The notes beneath the pieces are model-generated. The model was not told the DNA's origin. It ran no database searches and was given only the letters and a program-made list of their open reading frames with translations. A stretch of 34,503 bases of DNA, taken from Burkholderiales bacterium (GTDB taxonomy: Bacteria > Pseudomonadota > Gammaproteobacteria > Burkholderiales > Burkholderiaceae_C). The position numbers and the translations under genes were made by a program. The stretch lies in the NCBI GenBank assembly GCA_017307865.1, contig JAFKGE010000051.1:1-34503 (forward strand), written 5' to 3'. Below, one piece after another: positions 26,259 through 34,362 of this stretch. Numbering within the stretch: the first letter of the stretch is position 1; each line of letters opens with the position of its first letter.

Positions 26259-26402
26259 TTGGCGGATCGATCCACGTTTGCTTACAATCGTCCCAACGCT
26301 GCTGTCACGCGCCTGGCGGTTCAAGAATGCCTCGCCCCTGCGACCCGAGCATTCACCACCATCTTCATTTTCCAGCCACCCCTCGGGGTGGCGTTCTTTT
26401 TT
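26259..26402 (+). ncRNA. candidate small RNA gene with its own promoter and terminator
   Basis: Between the kinase stop (26218) and the convergent glycosyltransferase stop (26411) lies a promoter-like pair, TTGGCG (26259-26264) and TACAAT (26283-26288), with 18-bp spacing. An intrinsic terminator follows: stem gccacccc (26375-26382) / ggggtggc (26385-26392), then ttctttttt. A transcript would run from about 26295 to 26402, roughly 105 nt, with a C/U-rich unpaired middle (ccucgccccugcgacccgagcauucaccaccaucuucauuuucc). No ribosome binding site or convincing reading frame is present. I do not recognise the RNA family. The terminator alone could instead serve the kinase operon. Confidence 0.5.
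26375..26402 (+). terminator. intrinsic terminator
   Basis: A stem of 7-8 bp (gccacccc / ggggtggc) with a very short loop is followed by gttctttttt. It is oriented for plus-strand transcripts, and is the best-formed plus-strand terminator in the window. Confidence 0.8.
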
Positions 26403-26410
26403 GCGGCGTG

Positions 26411-27529
26411 TCAGAGCGCCGGCGGCTGAAACAGCGCCAGGTACTCGCGGCGCATGCGCTGGCGGTCGAACGTGGCCTGCACGTGGCGCCGGCCGGCGGC
26501 GGCGATGCGGGCGCTGCCGGGCGAATCCTGCAGGCGCTCGGCCAGCAGCTCGGCCAAGGCGGCGGCGTCCTGGTGCGGCACCAGAAAACCGGTTTCGCCG
26601 GGCGTCAGGATTTCCTGCACGCCTTCGACGTCGCTGCCGATGCCGCAGCAGCCCGCGGCCATGCCTTCGATCAGGCCCAGGCCCAGGCCTTCATAGTGGG
26701 TGGACAGCACGCACAGCTTCACGCGCCCCAGCAGGCCCGGCATGTCGCGCACATAGCCCAGAAAGCGCACCTGCTCGGCCACGCCCAGCTCGCGCGCCAG
26801 CCGTTCGGCGCGCGCGCGCCAGCTCGACTTGCCCTCGCCGGCGAGGTACACCACCGGGCGCAGCCCCCGCGCCGCCAGCAGGGCGGTGGCGCGGATCAGG
26901 GTGAAGTGGTCTTTCTGCCCGGCAAAGCGCGCCGGCATGACGAGCGCGTCCTCGCGCTCGTCCCAGGGCCGTCCGCCCTGCCAGCGTGCCAGGTCGATGC
27001 CGTTGAGCACCACGGTGCAGCGCTCGGCCGGATGGCCGCGCGCCACCAGCGCGTCGCGCACCGCGCGCGACACGCCGATGATGCGCTCGGTGCGCTGCGC
27101 CAGCCACAGCGACTGGCGCAGGCGCCACCAGCCGTAGCGTTCGCGCGTGTTGTGCTCCACCTGGATCAGGCGCGGCACGCCCGCCCACAGGCCGGCGTAG
27201 CGGCCCCACAGGTGCTCGCTGAAGCCGTGCGCCACCAGCACGTCGGGCCGCCAGTCGCGGCACAGGCGCATCAGCGCGCGGATGGTGGCCCAGTGCGACC
27301 AGCGCGGCACCACCTCCACCTGCAGACCCTGGGCGCGCAGCTGGGCCACGCGCGGCGCCGGGTCGATCGAATGGCGCCGGCGCAGCACCAGCAGGGTGTC
27401 CTGCCCCGACTGCGGCCCGCACAGGTCGATGGCGACCTGGGTGGCGCCCGAGAAGCCGCCCGAGACGAAGTGCAGCACGCGCAGCGCCCGCGCGGGCGAG
27501 GCGGCGTCCGCGCCGCCGGGCGGCGTCAT
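26411..27529 (-). CDS. GT4-family glycosyltransferase
   Basis: The 372-residue GT-B fold enzyme transfers a sugar from a nucleotide donor, probably in surface polysaccharide or LPS assembly at the inner face of the membrane. The N-terminal acceptor domain has LRVLHFVSGGFSGATQVAI. The linker has GVSRAVRDAL and VVLNGIDLARW. The donor site has the E-x7-E type motif THYEGLGLGLIEGMAAG, then GSDVEGVQEIL and ETGFLV. The start ATG overlaps the stop of the upstream ligase-like gene (ATGA), so they are co-translated. The longer frame to 27694 runs inside that gene and is rejected. Substrate unknown. Confidence 0.9.
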   Translation of the reverse strand: MTPPGGADAASPARALRVLHFVSGGFSGATQVAIDLCGPQSGQDTLLVLRRRHSIDPAPRVAQLRAQGLQVEVVPRWSHWATIRALMRLCRDWRPDVLVAHGFSEHLWGRYAGLWAGVPRLIQVEHNTRERYGWWRLRQSLWLAQRTERIIGVSRAVRDALVARGHPAERCTVVLNGIDLARWQGGRPWDEREDALVMPARFAGQKDHFTLIRATALLAARGLRPVVYLAGEGKSSWRARAERLARELGVAEQVRFLGYVRDMPGLLGRVKLCVLSTHYEGLGLGLIEGMAAGCCGIGSDVEGVQEILTPGETGFLVPHQDAAALAELLAERLQDSPGSARIAAAGRRHVQATFDRQRMRREYLALFQPPAL

Positions 27530-28815
27530 GGCCTGGGCTCCGTGGTCGGGCGGGACGGCTCGTCCGCGCCCGGCCAGCTCACCGCCAGCCACAGCGAGAC
27601 GGTCAGCAAATACATCAGGTTGCCGTTGTTGTGGGCGAACATGACCTGCGTGACGCCGAAGCCGAGATAGGCCAGCACCGTGGTCAGCCCGCACAGCGCG
27701 GCGGCGCGGCGCGTGCGCTGCGCGGGCGTGTCACCGCCCGCCTGGCGCAGCGCGCGCCAAAACAGCACGCCCGGCACGGCATAGAACAGCAGCAGGCCCA
27801 GCACGCCCAGCAGGCCGCGCTTGGCGAACATGTCCAGCCATTCGTTGTGCGCGTGGTTGTAGCGCACGGCCAGCGCCGGCATGGCGCCTTGCTCCACCGC
27901 CGCGCGCTGGCGCTGCTCGTAACCCAGCTGGCCCACGCCCACCCAAGGGTGCTCCAGGCCGTCGGCCCAGGCCTGGCGCCAGAAGGACACGCGCAGGCCG
28001 ACGGAGGTGCCCGCGCCCTGCTGCGCCTGCTGCTGCAACTCGTCGGCCGCCAGTTCGGCGCGTTGCTGCACCACCGGCAGCGTGGCCAGCACGGCCGAGA
28101 CGACGGCGGTGACCAGCACGGCGCGCAGCGCCCGCCGCCCGGCCGGCGCGGGGCTGGGCGCGCGCTGCAGCCACAGGATCAGCAGCAGCAGCGGCGGCAG
28201 CATGACCCAGCCGCCGCGGCTGGCCGAGGCCAGGCTGGCCACCAGGCCCATCGCCGCGCCCACCCAGCCGACCAGCGCGGGTGCACGCGGCGGGCGGCAC
28301 TGCAACACCCAGATGGCACTGCACAGCCCCAGCAGCAGCGCCAGGTTGCCGAACTGGATGGCGTTGGTGTAGCCCTCGGCCCGATCCAGGTGCTGCACCT
28401 GCACCTGCCACAGCGCCGTCAGGCCGGCGCCGATGGCGCCCAGCGCGCAGCCCCAGCCCAAGGCGGCGGCCGCGGGCCGGCGCACCAGCAGGGCCGGCAG
28501 CATGAGCAGGGCACCCAGGTACTTGACGCAGCGGTCGAGCCCCAGCGAATCGGTGATCAGCTGGCCGTTGGCGTCGACGATGTGCATGCTCCACACGCCG
28601 CCCATCAGGGCCACCGCGCCGGCCCAGGCCGCCAGCGGCAGCGACCAGCGCACGCGCCCCGTCAGCACGCCGGGCCAGGCCGCCAGCCCCAGCGCCAGCA
28701 GCAGCACGGCGCCCAGCGAATAGCCCGAGCGCAGGCCGAGCGACAGCGCCAGCAGCAGGAATGCCGCCGCATTCATCAGGGCCGTGGCGGGTGGCACCCC
28801 CCGGAGCAAGGCCAT
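27526..28815 (-). CDS. O-antigen ligase (Wzy/WaaL)-family membrane protein
   Basis: The 429-residue polytopic membrane protein has about 10-12 hydrophobic segments. A large soluble loop lies in the second half (about 255-325). The Wzy_C motif NHAHNEWLDMFAKRGLLG (about 322-339) is typical of O-antigen ligases, polymerases and PglL-type O-oligosaccharyltransferases. It probably ligates or polymerises surface glycan at the periplasmic face. The overlapping downstream glycosyltransferase supports a polysaccharide role. ATG 28815 is 22 bp after the zinc-finger gene stop; an alternative ATG at 28776 would remove 13 residues. No strong ribosome binding site decides between them. Confidence 0.85.
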   Translation of the reverse strand: MALLRGVPPATALMNAAAFLLLALSLGLRSGYSLGAVLLLALGLAAWPGVLTGRVRWSLPLAAWAGAVALMGGVWSMHIVDANGQLITDSLGLDRCVKYLGALLMLPALLVRRPAAAALGWGCALGAIGAGLTALWQVQVQHLDRAEGYTNAIQFGNLALLLGLCSAIWVLQCRPPRAPALVGWVGAAMGLVASLASASRGGWVMLPPLLLLILWLQRAPSPAPAGRRALRAVLVTAVVSAVLATLPVVQQRAELAADELQQQAQQGAGTSVGLRVSFWRQAWADGLEHPWVGVGQLGYEQRQRAAVEQGAMPALAVRYNHAHNEWLDMFAKRGLLGVLGLLLFYAVPGVLFWRALRQAGGDTPAQRTRRAAALCGLTTVLAYLGFGVTQVMFAHNNGNLMYLLTVSLWLAVSWPGADEPSRPTTEPRP

Positions 28816-28837
28816 GGGTGCGAACGCCCCCGGACGA

Positions 28838-29062
28838 TCAGTGATGCGCGTGCGCGTGCACGTGCGCCAGCGCCTGGTCGGGCTGCACGTGGTACTCGGT
28901 GCCGCAGTAGGGGCACTTGGCGTGGCCGGTCGCGCTCAGCTTGAGGAACACCCGCGGGTGGGTGTTCCACAGCTTCATGTCGGCCTTGGGGTTGGGGCAG
29001 AAGATCTCGCCGTCGGGCGTGAGATCGGCGGCCTGCAGTTCGATCACGGGGGCGGTGCGCAT
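28838..29062 (-). CDS. small zinc-finger protein (zf-CHCC type)
   Basis: The 74-residue protein has the CHCC zinc site of the NDUFS6-like family: Cys22 in IFCPNPKADM, His35 in LWNTHPRVFL, and Cys50 and Cys53 in KCPYCGTEYHV. The C-terminus is a run of His/Ala (ALAHVHAHAHH), possibly an extra metal-binding tail. In many Betaproteobacteria this gene follows ilvE, as here with a 16-bp gap. Its cellular role is not established as far as I know. Confidence 0.88.
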   Translation of the reverse strand: MRTAPVIELQAADLTPDGEIFCPNPKADMKLWNTHPRVFLKLSATGHAKCPYCGTEYHVQPDQALAHVHAHAHH

Positions 29063-29078
29063 GTGTCGGTGTCCCCGC

Positions 29079-30017
29079 TCAAACCTGGGCCAGCCAGTGG
29101 GCGTACTTGGCGTTGCGGCCGTTCACGATGTCGAAGAACGCGCCCTGGATTTTCTCGGTGACGGGGCCGCGCTGGCCGGCGCCGATCTGGATGCGGTCGT
29201 ATTCGCGGATCGGCGTGACCTCGGCCGCCGTACCGCTGAAGAACATCTCGTCGGCGATGTAGCACTCGTCGCGCGTGATGCGCTTTTGCACCACCTTCAG
29301 GCCCAGGTCCTCGCAGATGTGCAGCACCGTGTTGCGCGTGATGCCGTTGAGCGCGCCGGCCGACAGGTCGGGCGTGTAGACGGTGCCGTCCTTGACGACG
29401 AACAGGTTCTCGCCCGAGCCTTCGCTGACGAAGCCGCTGCTGTCCAGCAGCACGGCCTCGTCGTAGCCATCGTCGGTGGCTTCCATGTTGGCCAGGATCG
29501 AGTTGGTGTAGTTGCTGACCGTCTTGGCCTGCGTCATGGTGATGTTGACGTGGTGGCGCGCGTAGCTGCTGGTGCGCACGCGGATGCCCTTCTTCATGCC
29601 GTCCTCGCCCAAGTAGGCGCCCCAGGACCAGGCCGCCACCATGGCGTGGATGCGGTTGCCCTTGGGCGAGACGCCCAGTTTCTCCGAGCCGATCCACACC
29701 AGCGGGCGCAGGTAACAGCTCTTCAGGCCGTTGGCGCGCACCACCTCTTTTTGCGCGGCGTTCAGCTCGTCGGCGCTGAAGGGCACCTTCATGCGCAGGA
29801 TCTTGGCGCTGTTGAGCAGGCGCTGGGTGTGGTCCTGCAGGCGGAACACCGCCGTGCCGGCGGCCGTCTCATAGGCGCGCACGCCTTCGAAGGCGCCGCA
29901 GCCGTAGTGCAGCGTGTGGGTCAGGACGTGGATCTTGGCGTCGCGCCAGTCCACCATCTGGCCGTCCAGCCAGATCTTGCCGTCGCGGTCGTCGAGCGAA
30001 GGTGCGGGAGAGCTCAT
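29079..30017 (-). CDS. ilvE: branched-chain amino acid aminotransferase
   Basis: The 312-residue fold-type IV PLP enzyme does the last step of Leu, Ile and Val synthesis, the transamination of branched 2-oxo acids with glutamate. It has THTLHYGCGAFEGVRAY at 33-49, YLRPLVWIG, PLP lysine Lys165 in QAKTVSNYTNSILAN, EGSGENLFVVKDG, GITRNTVL, and FFSGTAAEVTPI near the C-terminus. The first gene of a likely ilvE-zinc finger-ligase-glycosyltransferase transcript. ATG 30017 is 73 bp from the stop of the next gene upstream. Confidence 0.97.
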   Translation of the reverse strand: MSSPAPSLDDRDGKIWLDGQMVDWRDAKIHVLTHTLHYGCGAFEGVRAYETAAGTAVFRLQDHTQRLLNSAKILRMKVPFSADELNAAQKEVVRANGLKSCYLRPLVWIGSEKLGVSPKGNRIHAMVAAWSWGAYLGEDGMKKGIRVRTSSYARHHVNITMTQAKTVSNYTNSILANMEATDDGYDEAVLLDSSGFVSEGSGENLFVVKDGTVYTPDLSAGALNGITRNTVLHICEDLGLKVVQKRITRDECYIADEMFFSGTAAEVTPIREYDRIQIGAGQRGPVTEKIQGAFFDIVNGRNAKYAHWLAQV

Positions 30018-30090
30018 GATTCGGGTGTTCCAGAAGGAAGAGTGCCATCACGGCGGCGCCGCGTGGGGCGTCGGCCACAAGCCGCTGATT

Positions 30091-30513
30091 TTAAGCCTCG
30101 CCCGGCGGCTCGGCGGCGGGGTCGGGGGCGGGGCGCTCCAGCTTCCACTGCAGCAGCTTGCCGCCCCTGAATTCGGCCGTCACGAACGAGCCGCCCGGGT
30201 CGGTCCAGCGATACACCTCGGGGTCGACGCCGACCTCGGTCAGGGGCTGGCCCAGCGCGCGCGTCATCGCCAGCACCTTGAGCAGCGGCTGGCCGGCCTG
30301 CAGCTTGGCGTTGAGCATGACCGCGCTGCCGACATAGCCCACCGGCCGGTCGGCGGCGCGCCGCATCACCGTCATGATCTGGTTGTAGTACAGCAGGGCC
30401 CACAGCACCAGCGCGCTGCCCATCAGCGCCAGGCCCGACCAGCCCCCCGCGCGCCAGGCGCCGGCGCCCAGGGCCACGGCCAGAAGAATTGCAAGCAAGC
30501 GTCGCCAGGTCAT
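30091..30513 (-). CDS. small membrane protein of unknown function
   Basis: The 140-residue protein has two N-terminal hydrophobic segments (LLAILLAVALGAGAW, about 5-19, and GLALMGSALVLWALLYY, about 28-44). A soluble C-terminal domain carries YVGSAVMLNAKLQAGQPLLKVLAMTRALG and VYRWTDPGGSFVTAEFRGGKLLQWKLERP. The last part looks like a small beta domain. The C-terminal end is Pro/Glu-rich. I do not recognise a family with confidence. It lies between proX and ilvE on the same strand, cut off from proX by a terminator-like repeat, so it may be read with ilvE. Confidence 0.75.
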   Translation of the reverse strand: MTWRRLLAILLAVALGAGAWRAGGWSGLALMGSALVLWALLYYNQIMTVMRRAADRPVGYVGSAVMLNAKLQAGQPLLKVLAMTRALGQPLTEVGVDPEVYRWTDPGGSFVTAEFRGGKLLQWKLERPAPDPAAEPPGEA

Positions 30514-30547
30514 GCCGCTATTGTCGCCGGCTGCCGCAGGGCACGAA

Positions 30548-30612
30548 ATAACTATAAAAAAAATAGCTGCTCGCGCTTGCTGCACAAGCGCGAGCAGCCG
30601 ATTTGGCTTGAA
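30548..30612 (+). repeat. tagctgc-type interspersed repeat, copy 7 (best-preserved)
   Basis: This is the clearest copy: head ataactataaaaaaaatag, perfect 13-bp stem ctgctcgcgcttg (30567-30579) / caagcgcgagcag (30585-30597) with loop ctgca, then tail ccgatttggcttgaa. It lies between proX and the small membrane protein gene. Confidence 0.85.
30552..30597 (-). terminator. intrinsic terminator of the proVWX transcript, formed by repeat copy 7
   Basis: Read on the minus strand, the 13-bp perfect stem is followed by gctatttttttt: eight Ts at 30563-30556, three nucleotides beyond the stem. It starts about 36 nt after the proX stop. This is a strong rho-independent terminator made entirely of interspersed-repeat sequence. 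Confidence 0.75.
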
Positions 30613-30632
30613 GTTTGATTTTCCGGCCGTGC

Positions 30633-31661
30633 TCAGGATTTGGCCGCCGCCCGGGCGTCGGCGATCCACTGGTCGAAGGTTCTCTGGTGCGCCTTGATCC
30701 AGCCGTCGACGTGGCGCGCGATGTCGGCCGGCTTGTTGGCGCCGTCGTGCATGGCCTTGTTCTGGGCGTTGATGTCGGCCACCGGCAGCTTCATTTCCGA
30801 AAACAGCTTCTTCACGTCCGGGTGCGCGTCGACGAAGGCGCGGTTGGCCAGGATGCGCTGCGTGTTGACCACGAAGCCGTAGTTCTGGCCACCCGGCAGC
30901 CGGGTGTCGATGCCCTTTTGCTCGCCCGGCAGCGACGAGAACGGCACCTGCAGCCACGTCACGTCCCGCCCCGGCACCAGCACGTTGCTGACCCAGTAGG
31001 GCGTCCACGTGTAATAGAAGATCGGCTGGCCCTGCTGGTAGCGCGCGATGGTGTCGGCGATCAGCGCCGAATAATTGCCCTGCACGTGCGTCACCGTGCC
31101 GCGCAGGCCGTAGGCGTCCAGCTGGTGCTCGATCACGCGCTCGCAGCCCCAGCCGGGGTTGCAGCCCGTCAGGTCGGCCTTGCCGTCGCCGTCGGTGTCG
31201 AACAGCTTGGCGATCTTGGGGTCCTTGAACTGCTCGATGTTGGTGATGTGGTACTGGTCGGCGGTCTTCTTGTCGATCAGGTAGCCCTGCAGCGCGCCGG
31301 TGGAATAGGCGTTGTCGCGCCACAGCTTGGCGTCGCCGCCGGCGTTCTTGTAGTAGTCGGCGTGCAGCGGGTCCCAGTGGTCGGCCAGAAAGGTGCCGTC
31401 GCCGCTGGCGATGGCCAGGTGCGCGGCGGGGTAGTCCACTTCCTTGATCGGCCGGACGTCGTAGCCCAGTTTTTCCAGCGCCTTCATCACGATCTCGGTC
31501 TGGAAGGTTTCCTCGGCGATGGTGCTCTTGAGCGGCTGCACGACGACGCCCTGGCCGGGCAGCTCGCCCGCGCCCAGCGCGGGGGCGGCCACGGCAGCCG
31601 CGGCCAGGCCGAGGGCGGCCAGCAGGCCGCGTCGGGTGGTGAATGACAGGATGGAGGTCAT
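30633..31661 (-). CDS. proX: glycine betaine/proline-type ABC transporter substrate-binding protein
   Basis: The 342-residue periplasmic binding protein captures glycine betaine or related quaternary amines for ProVW. The N-terminal signal peptide (about 1-31) starts with [12 protein letters not shown], so Tat export is possible as well as Sec. The tryptophan cage of E. coli ProX (Trp65, Trp140, Trp188) is matched with identical spacing by Trp96 ([10 protein letters not shown]), Trp171 (NPGWGCE) and Trp219 ([10 protein letters not shown]). [10 protein letters not shown] loop, as in ProX, may bind calcium. GAGGAG before ATG 31661 fixes the start; the longer frame reaching 32675 overlaps proW. 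Third gene of proV-proW-proX, as in E. coli. Confidence 0.95.
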   Translation of the reverse strand: MTSILSFTTRRGLLAALGLAAAAVAAPALGAGELPGQGVVVQPLKSTIAEETFQTEIVMKALEKLGYDVRPIKEVDYPAAHLAIASGDGTFLADHWDPLHADYYKNAGGDAKLWRDNAYSTGALQGYLIDKKTADQYHITNIEQFKDPKIAKLFDTDGDGKADLTGCNPGWGCERVIEHQLDAYGLRGTVTHVQGNYSALIADTIARYQQGQPIFYYTWTPYWVSNVLVPGRDVTWLQVPFSSLPGEQKGIDTRLPGGQNYGFVVNTQRILANRAFVDAHPDVKKLFSEMKLPVADINAQNKAMHDGANKPADIARHVDGWIKAHQRTFDQWIADARAAAKS

Positions 31662-31702
31662 GACAGGGGTCTCCTCGTGAGGCAAAAAAACAGGGCGCGC
31701 CG

Positions 31703-32914
31703 TCAGGCGTGGGACGCCGAGGCGGCGGGCGCGGCGGGGGCAACGGGCGTGGCGGAAGCGGCGGGCAGGGCGGGCGCCGCGGGGCGCGCGCCGACCAGAC
31801 GCCGCAGCAGGCCGACCGGCCCGCGCTGGAACCAGCGCTGGCGCTGGTCGCGCCGCGGCTGGCCCATGGTCTGGGTGATGCGGTCGAGCACGATGGCCAG
31901 GATCACGATGCCCAGGCCGCCCACGGCCGCCAGGCCCATGTCCAGCCGGCCGATGCCGCGCAGCACCATCAGGCCCAGGCCGCCGACGGCGATCATCGAG
32001 GCGATCACCACCATCGACAGGCTCAGCATCAGGGTCTGGTTGATGCCGGCCATGATCGAGGGCATGGCCAGCGGCAGCTGCACCTTCACCAGCAGCTGCC
32101 AGGGCGAGGCGCCGTAGGCGCGCGCGGCCTCGACCAGGTCGGGGCGCACCTGGCGGATGCCCAGGTTGGTCAGGCGCACCAGCGGCGGCAGCGCGAAGAT
32201 GATGGTGACGATGACGCCCGGCACATTGCCGATGCCGAACAGCATGACCACCGGCACCAGGTAGACGAAGGCCGGCGTGGTCTGCATGGCGTCCAGGATG
32301 GGGCGCACCCACTTTTGCGCGCGCTCGCTGCGCGCCAGCCAGATGCCCAGCGGCAGACCGATGAGGACGCAAAACAGCAGCGAGGTCAGCACCAGCGACA
32401 GCGTCACCATGGCCTCGGGCCAGATGCCCAGCACCGCCACCACCGCCAGCGACACCAGCGTTGCCAGGCCCAGCGCCTTGCCCGCCAGTTGCCAGGCCAG
32501 CAGCGACAGCAGGGCGATCATCACGCCCGTGGGCGGGTATTGCAACGCCGCTTCCACGCCACCCAGCAGGGCGTCGACCGGGCCGCGCAGCGAATGCAGC
32601 AGGGGCCGAAAGTGCAGCACCAGCCAGTCCAGGCCCTGGTTGATCCAGTCCTGCACCGGCAGGCTGCCGTCCCACAACTGGTTGATGGACCAGCCGGGGT
32701 CGGCGGGCGGCGTGGCCGTCGCTGCGCCGGCCAGAAAGTCGCTGCCGCCGGGCGCCGGCGTGCCGCCGCCGAGCCAGGCATCGCTGCCGGGCGGGGGCGG
32801 GGCGGCTTCGTAGGGATTGAGGGCGGCGTCCGCCGCCTGATAAGGGTTGGCGACGGCATCTGCCGTAGGCGCGCTGGTGGCGGCGCTCCAGGGATCGTTC
32901 GTGGTTTCGCTCAT
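31703..32914 (-). CDS. proW: glycine betaine/proline-type ABC transporter permease
   Basis: The 403-residue inner-membrane permease has a binding-protein-dependent transport domain in about residues 180-360. The EAA loop [20 protein letters not shown] contacts the ATPase. As in E. coli ProW, a long N-terminal region precedes the membrane core: about 100 residues rich in Ala, Pro and Asn with an internal pseudo-repeat ([16 protein letters not shown]). The C-terminal 45 residues are also extended and Ala/Pro-rich ([20 protein letters not shown]), absent from the usual 354-residue protein. The start lies 13 bp after the proV stop. Confidence 0.94.
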   Translation of the reverse strand: MSETTNDPWSAATSAPTADAVANPYQAADAALNPYEAAPPPPGSDAWLGGGTPAPGGSDFLAGAATATPPADPGWSINQLWDGSLPVQDWINQGLDWLVLHFRPLLHSLRGPVDALLGGVEAALQYPPTGVMIALLSLLAWQLAGKALGLATLVSLAVVAVLGIWPEAMVTLSLVLTSLLFCVLIGLPLGIWLARSERAQKWVRPILDAMQTTPAFVYLVPVVMLFGIGNVPGVIVTIIFALPPLVRLTNLGIRQVRPDLVEAARAYGASPWQLLVKVQLPLAMPSIMAGINQTLMLSLSMVVIASMIAVGGLGLMVLRGIGRLDMGLAAVGGLGIVILAIVLDRITQTMGQPRRDQRQRWFQRGPVGLLRRLVGARPAAPALPAASATPVAPAAPAASASHA

Positions 32915-32927
32915 GGGGGTGTTCCGT

Positions 32928-34202
32928 TCAGGCGGCCACGGCCGCGGTGGGCGCGTCGGCCGCGTCGCTCGCGGCGGCGGGCGGTGGCAGGGGGTTGCCG
33001 TGCGGGTCGGTGCTGGGGTCCAGAAACTTCAGCAGCGTGGTCTGGCTGATGGCGCCCAGGAAGCGCCCGTCCGGGGCGACCACCGGCAGCGGGCAGGGGC
33101 ACTGCACCATCAGGCCGTACAGCTCGCTGATGGGCGTGTCGGCGGCCACCGGCGCCACGTCGGGCACGAAGGCGTGGCGCAGGCCGAGCGGGCCCTCGTG
33201 GCCGCGCAGCGCCTGGCGCAGCGACTCGGCCGACACCACGCCCAGAAAGGCGTGGTCGGGGCTGACCACGTAGCCCCAGTCGCGGTCCTGCTGCTGCAGG
33301 CGCTTCAGGGCCGGGCGGCAGCCGCGCGTGGGGCTTTCGGACACCTCCACCTGGGTCTTGCGCGCGATGTCGCCGGCCTTGAACACGGCGGCGGCGTCCA
33401 CCCCGCGGATGAAGTTGCGCACGTACTCGTCGGCCGGCGCGCGCAGGATTTCCTCCGGCGTGCCCACCTGCACCACCTGGCCGTCCTTCATGATGGCGAT
33501 GCGGTCGCCGATGCGCATGGCCTCGTCCAGGTCGTGCGAGATGAACACGATGGTGCGGCGCTTGTCCTGCTGCAGGCGCAGCAGCTCGTCCTGCATGTCG
33601 GTGCGGATGATCGGGTCGAGCGCCGAGAAGGCCTCGTCCATCAGCAGGATCGAGGGGTCGGCCGCCAGCGCGCGCGCCAGGCCCACGCGCTGCTGCATGC
33701 CGCCCGACAGCTCGTCGGGGTAGGCGTTGGCCCACACCTCCAGCCCCACCTGCGCCAGCGCGGCGCGCGCCTGCTCCAGCCGCGTGGCGCGGTCCACGCC
33801 GGCCAGCTCCAGCCCGAAGGCGGTGTTGTCCAGCACCGTCAGGTGCGGCAGCAGCGCGAAGGACTGGAACACCATGCTGATGTCCTTGCGGCGAAACGCG
33901 CGCAGCTCGGCCTCGCCGTAGTCGTTGATGTTCTCGCCGTCGACCACGATGCGCCCGGCGGTGGGTTCGATCAGGCGGTTGAGCAGGCGCACCAGGGTGG
34001 ACTTGCCCGAGCCCGACAGGCCCATGACGACGAAAATCTCGCCGGCCTGGATGGTGAAGCTGGCGTCGAACACGCCGATCGACTGGCCGGTCTGCGCCAC
34101 GATGTCCTGCTTGGAATGGCCCTGGCGCGCCAGCGCGAGGGCCTGCTCCGGCTGCTCGCCGAAGACTTTGAATACATGTTCGATCTGGATGGTCTTGGCC
34201 AT
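32928..34202 (-). CDS. proV: glycine betaine/proline-type ABC transporter ATP-binding protein
   Basis: The 424-residue ATPase energises uptake of osmoprotectants. It has Walker [11 protein letters not shown]-loop [11 protein letters not shown], signature [15 protein letters not shown], Walker [13 protein letters not shown] and the switch histidine in [10 protein letters not shown]. The C-terminal 150 residues hold a tandem CBS module, the osmotic or ionic-strength sensor in OpuA/ProU-type transporters. They end in an Ala/Pro tail ([19 protein letters not shown]). ATG 34202 with GGGGAAAG upstream is the start; frames reaching 34427 or 34485 run into the repeat array and are rejected. It is first in the operon; 160 bp upstream lies a transposon-like repeat array. 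Confidence 0.95.
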   Translation of the reverse strand: MAKTIQIEHVFKVFGEQPEQALALARQGHSKQDIVAQTGQSIGVFDASFTIQAGEIFVVMGLSGSGKSTLVRLLNRLIEPTAGRIVVDGENINDYGEAELRAFRRKDISMVFQSFALLPHLTVLDNTAFGLELAGVDRATRLEQARAALAQVGLEVWANAYPDELSGGMQQRVGLARALAADPSILLMDEAFSALDPIIRTDMQDELLRLQQDKRRTIVFISHDLDEAMRIGDRIAIMKDGQVVQVGTPEEILRAPADEYVRNFIRGVDAAAVFKAGDIARKTQVEVSESPTRGCRPALKRLQQQDRDWGYVVSPDHAFLGVVSAESLRQALRGHEGPLGLRHAFVPDVAPVAADTPISELYGLMVQCPCPLPVVAPDGRFLGAISQTTLLKFLDPSTDPHGNPLPPPAAASDAADAPTAAVAA

Positions 34203-34362
34203 GCGCTTTCCCCTGGGTTGGCGACGACAAGGCATGGCGCGAGCCCGGCAAGGGCGCTCCAGCGCGCGCGGCGCGATCAATCGAGTTGGACGGGGCCGGA
34301 TGCAGGCCGGTGCGACCGGCGTTCGACCCCTGGGCGGGCGATGTGGAGCGCGTGCTTGCGCA

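Noticed and set aside
26244-26429. 61-codon frame over the sRNA candidate
   Set aside because: It runs across the promoter and terminator, has no ribosome binding site and no recognisable sequence.
30567-30597. 13-bp palindrome considered as a regulator operator
   Set aside because: The T-run after the stem on the minus strand and its place after proX fit a terminator better, and the same unit recurs as a repeat family.
30633-32675. 680-codon frame that extends proX upstream through proW
   Set aside because: The upstream 338 codons are out-of-frame proW DNA; a strong ribosome binding site and signal peptide mark the proX start at 31661.
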